DNA from: Streptomyces bambusae
Lineage (GTDB): Bacteria > Actinomycetota > Actinomycetes > Streptomycetales > Streptomycetaceae
DNA: 64,000 bases
NCBI RefSeq assembly: GCF_020532645.1
Contig: NZ_JAJAUZ010000009.1
Location: forward strand, 122,519 to 186,518
Reading direction: 5' to 3'
Part shown: positions 31,654 to 39,519 of the stretch, piece after piece
Layout of the letters: each line of letters starts with the position of its first letter
How positions within the stretch are numbered: position 1 is the first letter of the stretch
Notes under the pieces: generated by a model
Told to the model about the DNA's origin: nothing
What the model saw: only the letters and a program-made list of their open reading frames with translations
Database searches by the model: none
Position numbers and translations under genes: made by a program

Positions 31654-32586
31654 ATGGAGCGGATGCGGCGGGCTGTCGGGGTGGTAGTCGGGGCAGCGGT
31701 GGGGGACGCGCTGGGAGCGCCTTTCGAGTTCGGGGCCGCCGGGGCGTTTTCGGCGCGGTTTCCCGTGGCCGGGGGTGGCGGGGAGATGTGCGGGGGTGGT
31801 GGCTGGGAGCCGGGGGAGGCCACCGACGACACGCAGATGGCGGTGCTCGTCGGGGAGTCGCTGCTGGAGCGGGGCGGGCTCGACCTGCCGGACGTCTTCG
31901 AGCGGTTCCGGCGGTGGGCGGCGGCGGAGCCGAAGGACATCGGGCTGCAGACCGAGGACGTGCTGACGAACGGCGCGGCCTGGGATCTCGCCGCCGCCCT
32001 GCACTTCCGGGTCAACCGGCGGGCTGCGGGCAACGGCGCCCTGATGCGGGCGTCTACCTCGGCGGTGTACTTCGCCGCCGCCGGCAGGGAGGCGGCCATG
32101 GAGGCGGGGCGGCGGATCTCCGCGCTCACCCATGGCGACGGGGCGGCCTGGGAAGGGACGGCGATCCACCACGAACTGGTCCGCGTGATGTTCGAGGACG
32201 GCGACCCGCTCGCCGCCCTCCCGGGCGTCCTGGACGCCGTAGCCCCCGCGCACCGGGAGCGGTACGCCACGGTCCTCGCGCCGGACTGGCATCCCGGCCT
32301 GGCGACCGAGTTCAACGGCGCCGTGTGGCCGTGTCTGGGCTCTGCCGTCTGGGCGCTGCGCACCACCGACAGCTTCGAGGACGCGGTCCGGGCGGCCGTC
32401 GATCTGGGCGGTGACACGGACACGGTGGCCGCGGTGACCGGCGGCCTGGCGGGGGCGTACTACGGGGCCGATGCGATTCCGGAGCGCTGGCTGCCGGAGC
32501 TGCACGTTCCGCTGCCCGGGTTCGGGGGGCGGGTGCTGGACGCGGCGGACCTGGTGCGGCTGGCGGAGCGGCTGGCGGGAGCTTGA
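31654..32586 (+). CDS. ADP-ribosylglycohydrolase family protein
   Basis: A 310-residue enzyme of the DraG/ARH family. The metal-binding motifs are complete: GAAVGDALGAPFEFG at residues 13-27, EATDDTQMAV near residue 58, and AVDLGGDTDTVAAVTGGLAG near residue 250. The helical core between them includes NGALMRASTSAV. Such enzymes remove ADP-ribose from proteins or nucleic acids, or cleave related compounds. No ADP-ribosyltransferase is near, so the substrate is open. The ATG used has only GGGG directly in front; the next in-frame ATG is three codons on. It is divergent from the ECF operon. Confidence 0.92.
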   Translation: MERMRRAVGVVVGAAVGDALGAPFEFGAAGAFSARFPVAGGGGEMCGGGGWEPGEATDDTQMAVLVGESLLERGGLDLPDVFERFRRWAAAEPKDIGLQTEDVLTNGAAWDLAAALHFRVNRRAAGNGALMRASTSAVYFAAAGREAAMEAGRRISALTHGDGAAWEGTAIHHELVRVMFEDGDPLAALPGVLDAVAPAHRERYATVLAPDWHPGLATEFNGAVWPCLGSAVWALRTTDSFEDAVRAAVDLGGDTDTVAAVTGGLAGAYYGADAIPERWLPELHVPLPGFGGRVLDAADLVRLAERLAGA

Positions 32587-32598
32587 CCCCTGACCCCG

Positions 32599-33243
32599 TC
32601 AAAGGGAGGCCGTGCGGGTGACGTCCGTGAGGCGGCAGGTGACGGGGACGTCGACCTGGGTGAGGGTCTGCGCCGTTTCGCGGGCCACCTGGTCGGGTCC
32701 GACGCGGGTGAGGACGGCATGGGCCTCGCTGAGGCGGACGCCGTCGGGGTCGAGGAACTCGACGCTGACGAGGTAGTCGCTGGGCCGGCTGCTGCGGTTG
32801 GTGACGATGAGCTCGGCGTGCGGCCACTTCGTGGTGGCATCGACCTCGCAGGCAGAGATCCGTACGTCCCCTTCCGGGCCCTGCGGGCCGTCCCGGTTGG
32901 GGTCCTCGACGGTTCCGAGCAGCGCCCCGAGGGCGACCAGGGCCAGTACGGCCACCCCGGCGAGGGCGAGGAAGACGACGAGGCAGGTGCGGTTGGAGCT
33001 GCGGGATTTACGGGGCGGGGGCGGAGGGCCGGACCAGTTGCCGGGCGGGGGCGGGCTGCCGGGCGGGGGCAGGCTGCCGGGCGGGGGCTTCGGTGCGCCG
33101 CCGGAGCGGCCACCGTTCGAGGGCACCCCTCCCCCGCTCCACGAGCCGGTGCGTCCCGGGCCCGGTGGCGGGCCCGTCGGGCCTGCCGGGCGCGAGGGCC
33201 TGTCCTCCCACCCCGGATACTGCTCCCCGGACTGTTTCGCCAT
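32599..33243 (-). CDS. Membrane-anchored protein with Pro-rich head and FxLYD-like external domain
   Basis: A 214-residue protein. The first ~80 residues are a Pro/Gly-rich cytoplasmic head (KPPPGSLPPPGSPPPPGNW). A membrane helix follows at about residues 87-110 (CLVVFLALAGVAVLALVALG), then an external beta domain (VRISACEVDATTKWPHAELI, VTNRSSRPSDYLVSVEFLDP) resembling FxLYD-type immunoglobulin-like modules, with two cysteines. Many Streptomyces membrane proteins share this layout; specific function is unknown. It ends 12 bases from the convergent glycohydrolase gene and lies downstream of a lipoprotein gene on the same strand. Confidence 0.75.
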   Translation of the reverse strand: MAKQSGEQYPGWEDRPSRPAGPTGPPPGPGRTGSWSGGGVPSNGGRSGGAPKPPPGSLPPPGSPPPPGNWSGPPPPPRKSRSSNRTCLVVFLALAGVAVLALVALGALLGTVEDPNRDGPQGPEGDVRISACEVDATTKWPHAELIVTNRSSRPSDYLVSVEFLDPDGVRLSEAHAVLTRVGPDQVARETAQTLTQVDVPVTCRLTDVTRTASL

Positions 33244-33321
33244 GGCGTCCGCCCTCTGTCGCAGGGGCCTCTGGCACCACAGTGCGCTCCCCGCCCCAGG
33301 TCGGCACGCCGGAGGGTGGGG

Positions 33322-33897
33322 CTATCGGACCCGGGTCAGCCGCCAGCCGATCATTCCGGGCGTGCCGGGGGCGGGCCCGGTGGGCTTGATGTGCAGTGTG
33401 AACGAGGCGGGGGCCGAGGTGATGCGCCCGGTCGTGGAGCCTCCGTCGCAGGGGGCGGAGAACTGCGGCAGGCCGTTGCCCTGCGCGGTGACGGTGGCGG
33501 GCCCGCCACCGACGCAGACGACCTGGAGCCGGTACGAGGCACCCTGCTCCAGGGGCGTCACGGTGTAGGCGCCGTCGGCGAGCCGCTCCGATCCCATCGC
33601 CACGAGCGACGGGTCGTCCGCCGACCCGCCGGGTCCGCCCAGGGCGTCGCGGACTTGGTCCTCCAGACGGGGGGTCCCGGGCGTTTGAACGGCCGAAGCG
33701 GTCGGTGCGGCGGGATTTCCGGCGGACTTGCCTGCGGGCTTCGCGGTCGGTTTCTCCGCCGGCGCGCCGTCCTGCGTACAACCGGTCAGCGCCAGCGCCG
33801 CCACCGCCGTCGCGACACCCGCGGCGAGCAGCCCGTACGACCTGCCGCCGCGGGGCAACCCGACTCCGCGGTGCGCCTCGTGAAGTCGTCGGCCCAT
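33322..33897 (-). CDS. Lipoprotein of unknown function
   Basis: A 191-residue lipoprotein. A basic N-terminus and hydrophobic core lead to the lipobox ALALTGC near residue 40, followed by a Lys/Ala/Pro-rich linker. A small beta domain follows (GASYRLQVVCVGGGPATVTA, QFSAPCDGGS, FTLHIKPTGPAPG) with a probable disulphide. The ATG has a G-rich ribosome site (GGGGGGTGGGG). I do not recognise the domain. It precedes the Pro-rich membrane protein on the same strand by 78 bases and is divergent from the reductase gene. Confidence 0.7.
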   Translation of the reverse strand: MGRRLHEAHRGVGLPRGGRSYGLLAAGVATAVAALALTGCTQDGAPAEKPTAKPAGKSAGNPAAPTASAVQTPGTPRLEDQVRDALGGPGGSADDPSLVAMGSERLADGAYTVTPLEQGASYRLQVVCVGGGPATVTAQGNGLPQFSAPCDGGSTTGRITSAPASFTLHIKPTGPAPGTPGMIGWRLTRVR

Positions 33898-34039
33898 TCC
33901 CCACCCCCCGGTCGGGCCCCTCGGCTGTGGAGGGGCGTGGCAGGAAGGTAAACCGTTTTCGATCACTGCGGGCGGGGTTGCCGGATGCTCTGAGCAACAT
34001 TTGAGGTGTCCGGCCCCCGGCGGCGGGGAAAGTACGGGC

Positions 34040-35377
34040 GTGATCACCGAACGCGACGGGGCAGGCGGCGGGGCCGCTGACGGAGGCTCTTCGGAGCCGG
34101 AGGACAGTGGGGGTGAGGAGGCGCAGGTCATCGTGGTCGGTGCCGGGCCGGCCGGGTCGGCCGCGGCGCTGCACCTGGCGCGGGCGGGGGTGGACGTCCT
34201 GCTGTTGGAGAAGGGCGGGTTCCCGCGCGAGAAGGTGTGCGGTGACGGGCTGACGCCGCGGAGCGTGCACCAGTTGGTGCGGATGGGCATCGACGTGGGC
34301 GCGCCGGGGTGGGTGCGCAACAAGGGCATGCGGTGGGTCTGCGACGGCAACGAGGTGGAGCTGGACTGGCCGCGGCTGGGCAGTCTGCCGGACTTCGGGC
34401 TGACGCGTACCCGGCACGACTTCGACGACCTGCTCGCCGCGCATGCCCGGGCGGCCGGGGCGCGGCTGCGGACCGGGGTGAAGGTGACCGGTCCGATGAC
34501 GGACGGCGCGGGTCGCGTCACCGGGGTGACGGCCGTCCACGGCCCCGGCGGGGAGCCGGTCGTCCACCGGGCGCCGCTGGTCATCGCGGCGGACGGGGCC
34601 TCGGCGCGGACCGCGCTGGCGCTGGGGCTGGAGCGGGACGCCGGCCGGCCGGTGGCCGCCGCGGCCCGCCGCTACTACCGCAGCGAGGCACGCACGCACG
34701 ACCCGTACCTGGAGTTGTGGGCCGATCTGCGCTGTCCGGGCACGGGGCGCGATCTGCCGGGCTACGGCTGGGTGTTCCCGCTCGGCGACGGGCGCGTGAA
34801 CGTGGGGCTGGGGGCGCTGCCTCAGCAGCGGCGGAGCCGGCCGGTGGACCTGCGGCAGACGATGGAGCTGTGGCTGGCGCGGACGCCCGAGAAGTGGGGG
34901 CTGCGGGAGGAGAACGCCGAGTCCCCGCTGCGGAGTGCGCCGCTGCCGATGGGGTTGAACCGGCGGCCCCAGTACCGGCGGGGGCTGCTGCTGGTCGGTG
35001 ACAGCGCGGGCATGGTCAGCCCGTGGTCCGGCGAGGGCATCGCGCAGGCGCTGGAGGCGGGCGAGCTGGCGGCGGAGACGATCGCGCTGGCGCTGGCGCG
35101 GCCGGCGGGCCCGCGGCGGGAGTACGCGTTGCAGCAGTACCCGGTGGAGCTGCTGCGGCGCTGGGGCCGGTACTACCGGCTGGGGAACGTCGCGGGTGAC
35201 CTGCTGTTCTCCCGGTACGGCTTCCGTCCGGTCCTGCACCCGCGGGTGATGGCCTCGCCGCGGCTGCTGCGCGCGCTGGCCCGGCTCCTGATCCACGTGG
35301 CGGACGAGCCGTCCCAGGACGGACTGGACGCCGTACTGCACACGCTGATGCGGCTGGTGCCGAGGCCGCGGCGGTAG
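34040..35377 (+). CDS. Geranylgeranyl-reductase-family FAD-dependent oxidoreductase
   Basis: A 445-residue flavoprotein. It has an FAD-binding VIVVGAGPAGSAAALHLARA at about residues 30-48, the family motif FPREKVCGDGLTPRSV near residue 65, and the second FAD motif GLLLVGDSAGMVSPWSGEGI near residue 317. Relatives reduce isoprenoid double bonds (menaquinone, archaeal-type lipids, geranylgeranyl groups) or act as hydroxylases. The acidic, Gly-rich first 30 residues are dispensable in appearance. I chose the GTG at 34040 over an upstream ATG at 34001 because GGGAAAG precedes it. It stands alone, so its substrate is not indicated. Confidence 0.88.
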   Translation: MITERDGAGGGAADGGSSEPEDSGGEEAQVIVVGAGPAGSAAALHLARAGVDVLLLEKGGFPREKVCGDGLTPRSVHQLVRMGIDVGAPGWVRNKGMRWVCDGNEVELDWPRLGSLPDFGLTRTRHDFDDLLAAHARAAGARLRTGVKVTGPMTDGAGRVTGVTAVHGPGGEPVVHRAPLVIAADGASARTALALGLERDAGRPVAAAARRYYRSEARTHDPYLELWADLRCPGTGRDLPGYGWVFPLGDGRVNVGLGALPQQRRSRPVDLRQTMELWLARTPEKWGLREENAESPLRSAPLPMGLNRRPQYRRGLLLVGDSAGMVSPWSGEGIAQALEAGELAAETIALALARPAGPRREYALQQYPVELLRRWGRYYRLGNVAGDLLFSRYGFRPVLHPRVMASPRLLRALARLLIHVADEPSQDGLDAVLHTLMRLVPRPRR

Positions 35378-35415
35378 GGGTACGCGGTCTGCGGGGGCCA
35401 CGGGTCTGCGGACAA

Positions 35416-35466
35416 CCTCGCTCGTCAACCAAGGTTGACGAGCGAGGCTCGTCAACGTAAGTTGAC
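35416..35466 (+). promoter_or_regulatory. Leaderless promoter embedded in two GTCAAC-N4-GTTGAC operators
   Basis: Two copies of GTCAAC-N4-GTTGAC lie at 35424-35439 and 35451-35466, 27 bp centre to centre. The first is extended into a 15-bp-arm palindrome (35416-35430 with 35433-35447). A -35 TTGACG (35435-35440) inside the first site and a -10 TAAGTT (35458-35463) inside the second are 17 bases apart. Transcription would begin at about 35470, the A of the ATG. Protein bound at either site would block polymerase. Confidence 0.75.
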
Positions 35467-35469
35467 AGC

Positions 35470-35679
35470 ATGACCGATGCGACCGATCTCGCCGCACGAG
35501 CGGGCGACCGCGACCCCCGGGTCGGACTGCGGGCCGTCTCCGCCCTGCGGCGGCTGCTGGAACAGCTGGAAGCCGTACAGGTGCGCAGCGCGCGCAACCA
35601 GGGCTGGTCGTGGCAGGAGATCGCGACCGAACTGGGTGTCAGCCGGCAGGCCGTCCACAAGAAGTACGGGAGGCAGTGA
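35470..35679 (+). CDS. Small helix-turn-helix protein, probable autorepressor
   Basis: A 69-residue protein made of a helical N-terminus (LRAVSALRRLLEQLEAVQV) and a C-terminal helix-turn-helix (NQGWSWQEIATELGVSRQAV), ending HKKYGRQ. No ribosome site precedes the ATG, because the predicted transcript starts at the ATG itself. Two operator palindromes cover the promoter, and this protein is the natural candidate to bind them. Its stop overlaps the next gene's ATG (TGATG), so the two are coupled. Small HTH genes of this kind commonly precede Clp-N-domain proteins in actinomycetes. Confidence 0.88.
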   Translation: MTDATDLAARAGDRDPRVGLRAVSALRRLLEQLEAVQVRSARNQGWSWQEIATELGVSRQAVHKKYGRQ

Positions 35680-36221
35680 TGTTCGAGCGATTCACGAAGT
35701 CCGCGCGGGCCGTGGTGAAGGGCGCCGTCGAGCACGCGGAGCGCGGCCGGGCGGCCGCGGTGACCGAGGAGCACCTGCTGCTGGCCCTCCTCGACCGTCA
35801 GGACGGCCGGGGCGCGGCGGCCCTGCGCGAGCTGTGCCCGCCGGACCGCCGGGCGTCCCTGGTGGCGGCCCTCGCCGGCGCCCGGCGGCAGGCGGGGCTG
35901 TCCCGGGCGGATGCGGAGGCCCTCGCGGGGCTCGGCATCGACCTCGGCGCGATCGTGGCGCGGGTGGAGGAGGCGCACGGCGCGGGCGCGCTGGCCGGCG
36001 TCCGCCGCAGCCGTGGTCGCCGGCCCTTCTCCCGGGAGGCCAAGGCCGTCCTGGAGAAGTCCCTGCGCATGGCCCTGGCCCGCAAGGACCGCGAGATCGG
36101 CGACGAACACCTCCTCCTCGCCCTGACCACCACCGCCGGCCCGGTGTCGGAGACCCTGGCCGACCACGGGGTGACGTACACGGCGGTGGACTCGGCGGTC
36201 TCCCAGGGTGCGGCGGCGTGA
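35679..36221 (+). CDS. Clp N-domain (Clp repeat) protein
   Basis: A 180-residue protein made of two ClpA/B/C N-domain repeats: RAVVKGAVEHAERGRAAAVT with EEHLLLALLDRQDG, and FSREAKAVLEKSLRMALARK with IGDEHLLLALTTTAGP. There is no ATPase part. Stand-alone Clp-N proteins may act as adaptors or substrate-binding modules for Clp proteases. Its ATG overlaps the stop of the HTH gene, with GGGAGG before it, so both are made from one leaderless transcript under the paired operators upstream. A stress-responsive role is an inference. Confidence 0.88.
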   Translation: MFERFTKSARAVVKGAVEHAERGRAAAVTEEHLLLALLDRQDGRGAAALRELCPPDRRASLVAALAGARRQAGLSRADAEALAGLGIDLGAIVARVEEAHGAGALAGVRRSRGRRPFSREAKAVLEKSLRMALARKDREIGDEHLLLALTTTAGPVSETLADHGVTYTAVDSAVSQGAAA

Positions 36222-36249
36222 CGGGCCGGGCCGGTGACGCCGCCGGGGG

Positions 36250-36636
36250 TCAGCCGGGCAGCAGCTCGTCCTTGATCTCCAGGAACAGCCTCACGAGTTC
36301 GTCGTGGCGGATGCGCGGGGCGGCATGACCGGCCCGGGCCGCGTGCTCGGCGAAATCGGCGGGTACGGCGAGCCCGTGCGCGACGACCAGCCGCGCGGCC
36401 ATGCCCGGCCAGCACCACGTGCCGTCGGTGTACACACTGAACGCGCCCATGACCAGGTGCGACTCGTCGAACGGGTCGGGTTCCACGCCCATCGCCACGG
36501 TGAGGATCTCGCAGTCGGCCATGTACCGGGCCGGGGCTGAACGGTCGCCCGCGACCGGCCCCCGCGGGAGGTCTGCCGCCCGGGTCCGCGATCCGATCCG
36601 GTAGCCCGTGGCGTCGTAGAAGCCGAAGTACCGCAT
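36250..36636 (-). CDS. Small hypothetical protein
   Basis: A 128-residue soluble protein of a type I do not recognise. It begins with a strand-rich stretch (MRYFGFYDATGYRIGSRTR), then has VMGAFSVYTDGTWCWPGM and a helical C-terminus (RIRHDELVRLFLEIKDELLP). Its ATG is 13 bases after the stop of the GNAT gene on the same strand, so the two form an operon. It converges on the Clp-N gene. Nothing in the sequence suggests catalysis or a membrane location. Confidence 0.7.
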   Translation of the reverse strand: MRYFGFYDATGYRIGSRTRAADLPRGPVAGDRSAPARYMADCEILTVAMGVEPDPFDESHLVMGAFSVYTDGTWCWPGMAARLVVAHGLAVPADFAEHAARAGHAAPRIRHDELVRLFLEIKDELLPG

Positions 36637-36649
36637 GCCGCGTCAGGCC

Positions 36650-37090
36650 TTACGTCAGTCGCTTGAACATGTGGACGTCCTCCGCGTTGCCGGGGATGCC
36701 CAGGGTGCGGCCCGTTTCCGTGTAGCCGTGGCGCTGGTAGAAGGCGGGGGCCTGGAAGGTGAAGGAGGAGACGGTGGCGCGGTCGCAGCCGCGGCGGCGG
36801 GCCTCCTCCTCGGCGGCCAGCAGGAGCTTCGTGCCCCAGCCGTCCTTGCGGCTCTGCTCGCGGACCCACAGCATGTCGATGCCGAGCAGGCCGCCCCAGG
36901 TCCAGGCGGACAGGCCGCCGATGAGTTCGCCGGCCGCGTCGACGGCTTTCACCGAGAGCGAGCCCTGGTCGGCCGCCGTGGTGCCGGTGGCCGGGAAGTT
37001 GATCTCGTCCAGGCCCTGCGACAGGCGCTCGTTGAGGTCCGCGTCGCGCTGCCCGACGCTGAGGGTCCCACCGGTGTGATCATGATCCAT
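36650..37090 (-). CDS. GNAT-family N-acetyltransferase
   Basis: A 146-residue single-domain acetyltransferase. The acetyl-CoA loop reads WVREQSRKDGWGTKLLLAAE (motif A, with a RKDGWG variant of the usual R/Q-x-x-G-x-G/A). It is preceded by strands GELIGGLSAWTWGGLLGIDM and followed by the motif B region APAFYQRHGYTETGR. It transfers an acetyl group from acetyl-CoA to an amine on an unknown acceptor. The first gene of a two-gene operon with the 128-residue hypothetical protein. Confidence 0.9.
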   Translation of the reverse strand: MDHDHTGGTLSVGQRDADLNERLSQGLDEINFPATGTTAADQGSLSVKAVDAAGELIGGLSAWTWGGLLGIDMLWVREQSRKDGWGTKLLLAAEEEARRRGCDRATVSSFTFQAPAFYQRHGYTETGRTLGIPGNAEDVHMFKRLT

Positions 37091-37100
37091 GCGGAGAGTG

Positions 37101-37424
37101 TCACACGTCGGGTGCGTGGCCCCAACCGGGTTGTACGTGCCGGCCCGTCGGACGACCCCGCCACGCGACCGGGACGCCGGCGGCCAGCACGGCCACGCAC
37201 CACGGGATCGCAGTCAGGACCAGCAGCGGCCACCAGCCGGCCGCCAGCAGCACGCCGCCGAGCACGGCCGTCGTCCAGCCCGCGAACAGCACGAGCAGCA
37301 GCACCGCACGGACACGGGATCCGGTGCGGCGGCGCGAGGCACCGGCGAAGGCGCGCGCGGAGGCGGCACCGGCGGCTCCGCACAGGAGGAGCAGGAGCGG
37401 GCCCAGGACTCCGGTGAATTCCAT
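37101..37424 (-). CDS. Small three-helix membrane protein
   Basis: A 107-residue integral membrane protein with hydrophobic segments at about residues 5-25 (GVLGPLLLLLCGAAGAASAR), 40-60 (AVLLLVLFAGWTTAVLGGVL) and 62-85 (AAGWWPLLVLTAIPWCVAVL), and a short basic tail. The ATG has GGGGGAG upstream. It ends 10 bases before the GNAT gene start on the same strand, so it may head that operon. I know no function for it. Confidence 0.65.
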   Translation of the reverse strand: MEFTGVLGPLLLLLCGAAGAASARAFAGASRRRTGSRVRAVLLLVLFAGWTTAVLGGVLLAAGWWPLLVLTAIPWCVAVLAAGVPVAWRGRPTGRHVQPGWGHAPDV

Positions 37425-37517
37425 CCGCGGCTCCCCCTTCTCTTTTCCGTGCGGCGCCGCACGGCGTACGCAGGGGTGGATTTTAGCCAGTGCGGCCGGA
37501 CGGGACGATGACGCCCG

Positions 37518-37970
37518 TCACGCCTCCGGCAGCTCGTACGTGAACGTGTACTCGACGGACTCCGGGCTGTGCGGGGAGAAGAAGCGGCCGGTGCCGCGCA
37601 GACCGGTCAGTTCGCCGGTGCCGGAGCCGGGGACGACCTCCAGGGTGCAGTGGGTGCCCTGTGCGTCGAAGGTGCCGTTTTCGGCCAGGACGAAGGTGCC
37701 GGTGCGGCCGTCGAGGGTGCCGGTGAGGAGTTCCATGCCGGCGAACGTGCCGTCGGTTTCACCGAGGTACGCGACCGTGTACGCGCAGTGGGTGTCGGCG
37801 GCCTCGATGCCGCCGGAGAAGGTGTTGCGGACCGAGGCCCCCGCGAGCCGGGGCAGCGTGCCGGCGGGGCTGAGCGGCTGCTCCTTCCAGTCCGCGAAAC
37901 GGAACCGGCCGGTCGTGGTCGTGGTGGTGGTGCGGGCGGTGGTGCGGGCGGTGGTCTGCGCGCTGGTCAT
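37518..37970 (-). CDS. DUF3224-family protein
   Basis: A 150-residue single beta-barrel protein with the DUF3224 pattern: RFRFADWKEQPLSPAG, SVRNTFSGGIEAADTHCAYT, FAGMELLTGTLDGRTGTFVL and the final GELTGLRGTGRF. The Thr/Arg repeat at the N-terminus (TTARTTARTTTTTTT) comes from a short GGT-rich tandem. The ATG has a perfect GGAGGG five bases away, so the longer frame to 38045 is rejected. It is divergent from a WYL-domain regulator, and a 15-bp palindrome lies between them. A ligand-binding role is likely, but none is established. Confidence 0.88.
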   Translation of the reverse strand: MTSAQTTARTTARTTTTTTTGRFRFADWKEQPLSPAGTLPRLAGASVRNTFSGGIEAADTHCAYTVAYLGETDGTFAGMELLTGTLDGRTGTFVLAENGTFDAQGTHCTLEVVPGSGTGELTGLRGTGRFFSPHSPESVEYTFTYELPEA

Positions 37971-38039
37971 GAGAGCCCTCCGGGATAGGGGCCGGGCCCT
38001 GGCCTCGGCCTTGAGGTCTCCCATCCTCGGACCGGTACC

Positions 38040-38060
38040 TGACACCTTGTGTCATATATA
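38040..38060. promoter_or_regulatory. Operator and -10 between DUF3224 and WYL regulator genes
   Basis: TGACAC-ctt-GTGTCA (38040-38054) is a perfect dyad, followed immediately by TATATA (38055-38060), GGGA and the regulator's ATG at 38065. Its position over the regulator's promoter suggests autorepression and control of the divergent DUF3224 gene. Confidence 0.65.
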
Positions 38061-38064
38061 GGGA

Positions 38065-39069
38065 ATGCGCGCCGACCGCCTCCTCACCCTCCTCCTGCTC
38101 CTCCAGAACCGCGGCCGCCTCACCGCCCGCGAACTCGCCGCCGAACTGGAGGTGTCCGTTCGCACAGTGCACCGCGACGTCGAGGCGCTGGGCGCGGCGG
38201 GCATCCCGGTGTGCGCGGACCGTGGTCCGGCGGGCGGCTACCGGTTGCTCGACGGCTACCGGACCCGGCTGACCGGCCTCACCGGCACGGAAGCGGACTC
38301 GCTGCTGTTCGCCGGCGCGCCCGGCCCGGCGGCCGACCTGGGCCTCGGGGCGGATCTGGCGACGGCCCGGCTGAAGCTGGAGGCGGCGCTTCCGGTGGCG
38401 CTGGCGGGGCGGGTGCGGCGGGTGCAGGACCGGTTCCACCTGGATGCACCGGCCTGGTTCCGGGAGGCCGACCCGGTGCCGCACCTGGCGGCGATCGCAC
38501 AGGCGGTGTGGGACCAGCGGGCGGTACGGGCGGACTACCGGCGGTGGCGCGGCGAGGTCCGGCGCGAGCTGCATCCGCTGGGGCTGGTCCTCAAGGGCGG
38601 CGCCTGGTACCTGGTCGCGGCGGCCGACGGGGCTCCGGATCCGCGTACGTACCGGGTGTCCCGCTTCCTGACGGTGGACGTCCTGGACGAGGTGTTCGAC
38701 CGCCCCGAGTCCTTCGACCTGGCGGAGCACTGGGAGCGGTCCACGCGCCGGATGGAGGCGGCGGCCCGCCATCAGACGGCCCGCCTGCGCCTGTCTCCGC
38801 GGGCCGTCCGCCTCCTCCCGATGCAGTTCGGCTCGGCGGGCACCCGCGCGCTGGCGGGCGCGGGCGCACCGGACGCGGACGGCTGGGTGGAGGTCGACCT
38901 GGACGTCGAGCACGACCCGGTGGCCGTGAGCGACCTCCTCCGCCTCGGCCCCACCGCGGAAGTCCTCCACCCGGAACACCTCCGCACGGCACTCGCGGAG
39001 GCGGCCGCGGGACTGGCCGAGATGTACGGAGTGGGACGGGGCGGGGACAGCAGCGGCATCCGCCCGTGA
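38065..39069 (+). CDS. YafY-type HTH/WYL-domain regulator
   Basis: A 334-residue regulator. The winged helix-turn-helix at residues 1-60 reads LLLLLQNRGRLTARELAAEL, then VSVRTVHRDVEALGAAGIPV and GPAGGYRL. The WYL domain spans about residues 140-230 (RADYRRWRGEVRRELHPLGL ... GGAWYLVAAADG, where the WYL triad is WYL itself). A WCX C-terminal region follows. WYL domains sense nucleic acids or small ligands. It is divergent from the DUF3224 gene across a palindrome it probably binds. Its GGGA ribosome site is one base from the ATG. Confidence 0.92.
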   Translation: MRADRLLTLLLLLQNRGRLTARELAAELEVSVRTVHRDVEALGAAGIPVCADRGPAGGYRLLDGYRTRLTGLTGTEADSLLFAGAPGPAADLGLGADLATARLKLEAALPVALAGRVRRVQDRFHLDAPAWFREADPVPHLAAIAQAVWDQRAVRADYRRWRGEVRRELHPLGLVLKGGAWYLVAAADGAPDPRTYRVSRFLTVDVLDEVFDRPESFDLAEHWERSTRRMEAAARHQTARLRLSPRAVRLLPMQFGSAGTRALAGAGAPDADGWVEVDLDVEHDPVAVSDLLRLGPTAEVLHPEHLRTALAEAAAGLAEMYGVGRGGDSSGIRP

Positions 39070-39083
39070 GGGATGATCCCCCG

Positions 39084-39446
39084 GTGGACAGAGTCGTTGA
39101 TCTTGACGAGGTGGCCGGTCTCCTGGTGGGGGCGGCGGCGCGGTGGCAGGCCATCGGCCTTGATGTGGGGCCGTTGACCTGGCGGGATGCGGAGGCGGAG
39201 TGGCCGCAGCCGTTGGGGACGGACCGGGCCGCGGTGTGGGATCCCGACTCGCTCGGGGTGGTCGTCGTCGATCCCGCGGGGGCCGAGCTGTCGGTCGTGC
39301 TGTTCCGTGGCGGCTGGGCCGATGTCGATTTCATGGCCGGCCCGTACGACGCCGGTTGCCTGCCGGCCTCGGACATCTCTTCCGCTTCCGACTTCGCGGG
39401 GCGGATGGAGCGGTGGGTCGAGCGCGTCTTCGGGGTCAGCGGCTGA
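39084..39446 (+). CDS. Small hypothetical protein
   Basis: A 120-residue acidic soluble protein: VVDLDEVAGLLVGAAARWQA at the start, AVWDPDSLGVVVVDPAGAEL then VVLFRGGWADVDFMAGPYDA in the middle, and helix FAGRMERWVERVFG at the end. The pattern of short strands with a central GGW/DVD motif resembles small immunity-type proteins, but I cannot name a family. The GTG at 39084 is used; a GTG at 39066 overlapping the WYL regulator's stop is an alternative. It is probably co-transcribed with that regulator. Confidence 0.6.
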   Translation: MDRVVDLDEVAGLLVGAAARWQAIGLDVGPLTWRDAEAEWPQPLGTDRAAVWDPDSLGVVVVDPAGAELSVVLFRGGWADVDFMAGPYDAGCLPASDISSASDFAGRMERWVERVFGVSG

Positions 39447-39519
39447 CCTGCGGGCGGGCGGGTTGCGTACCTTCGGGGGCGTGCGTTCAGGGTGTGGCTG
39501 ATGGAGGGGTGGGGGGCGT

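Noticed and set aside
35424..35466. GTTGAC repeats as a possible small CRISPR or integron site
   Set aside because: Only two copies, each a short palindrome at operator spacing directly over a promoter; there are no spacers, cas genes or integrase.
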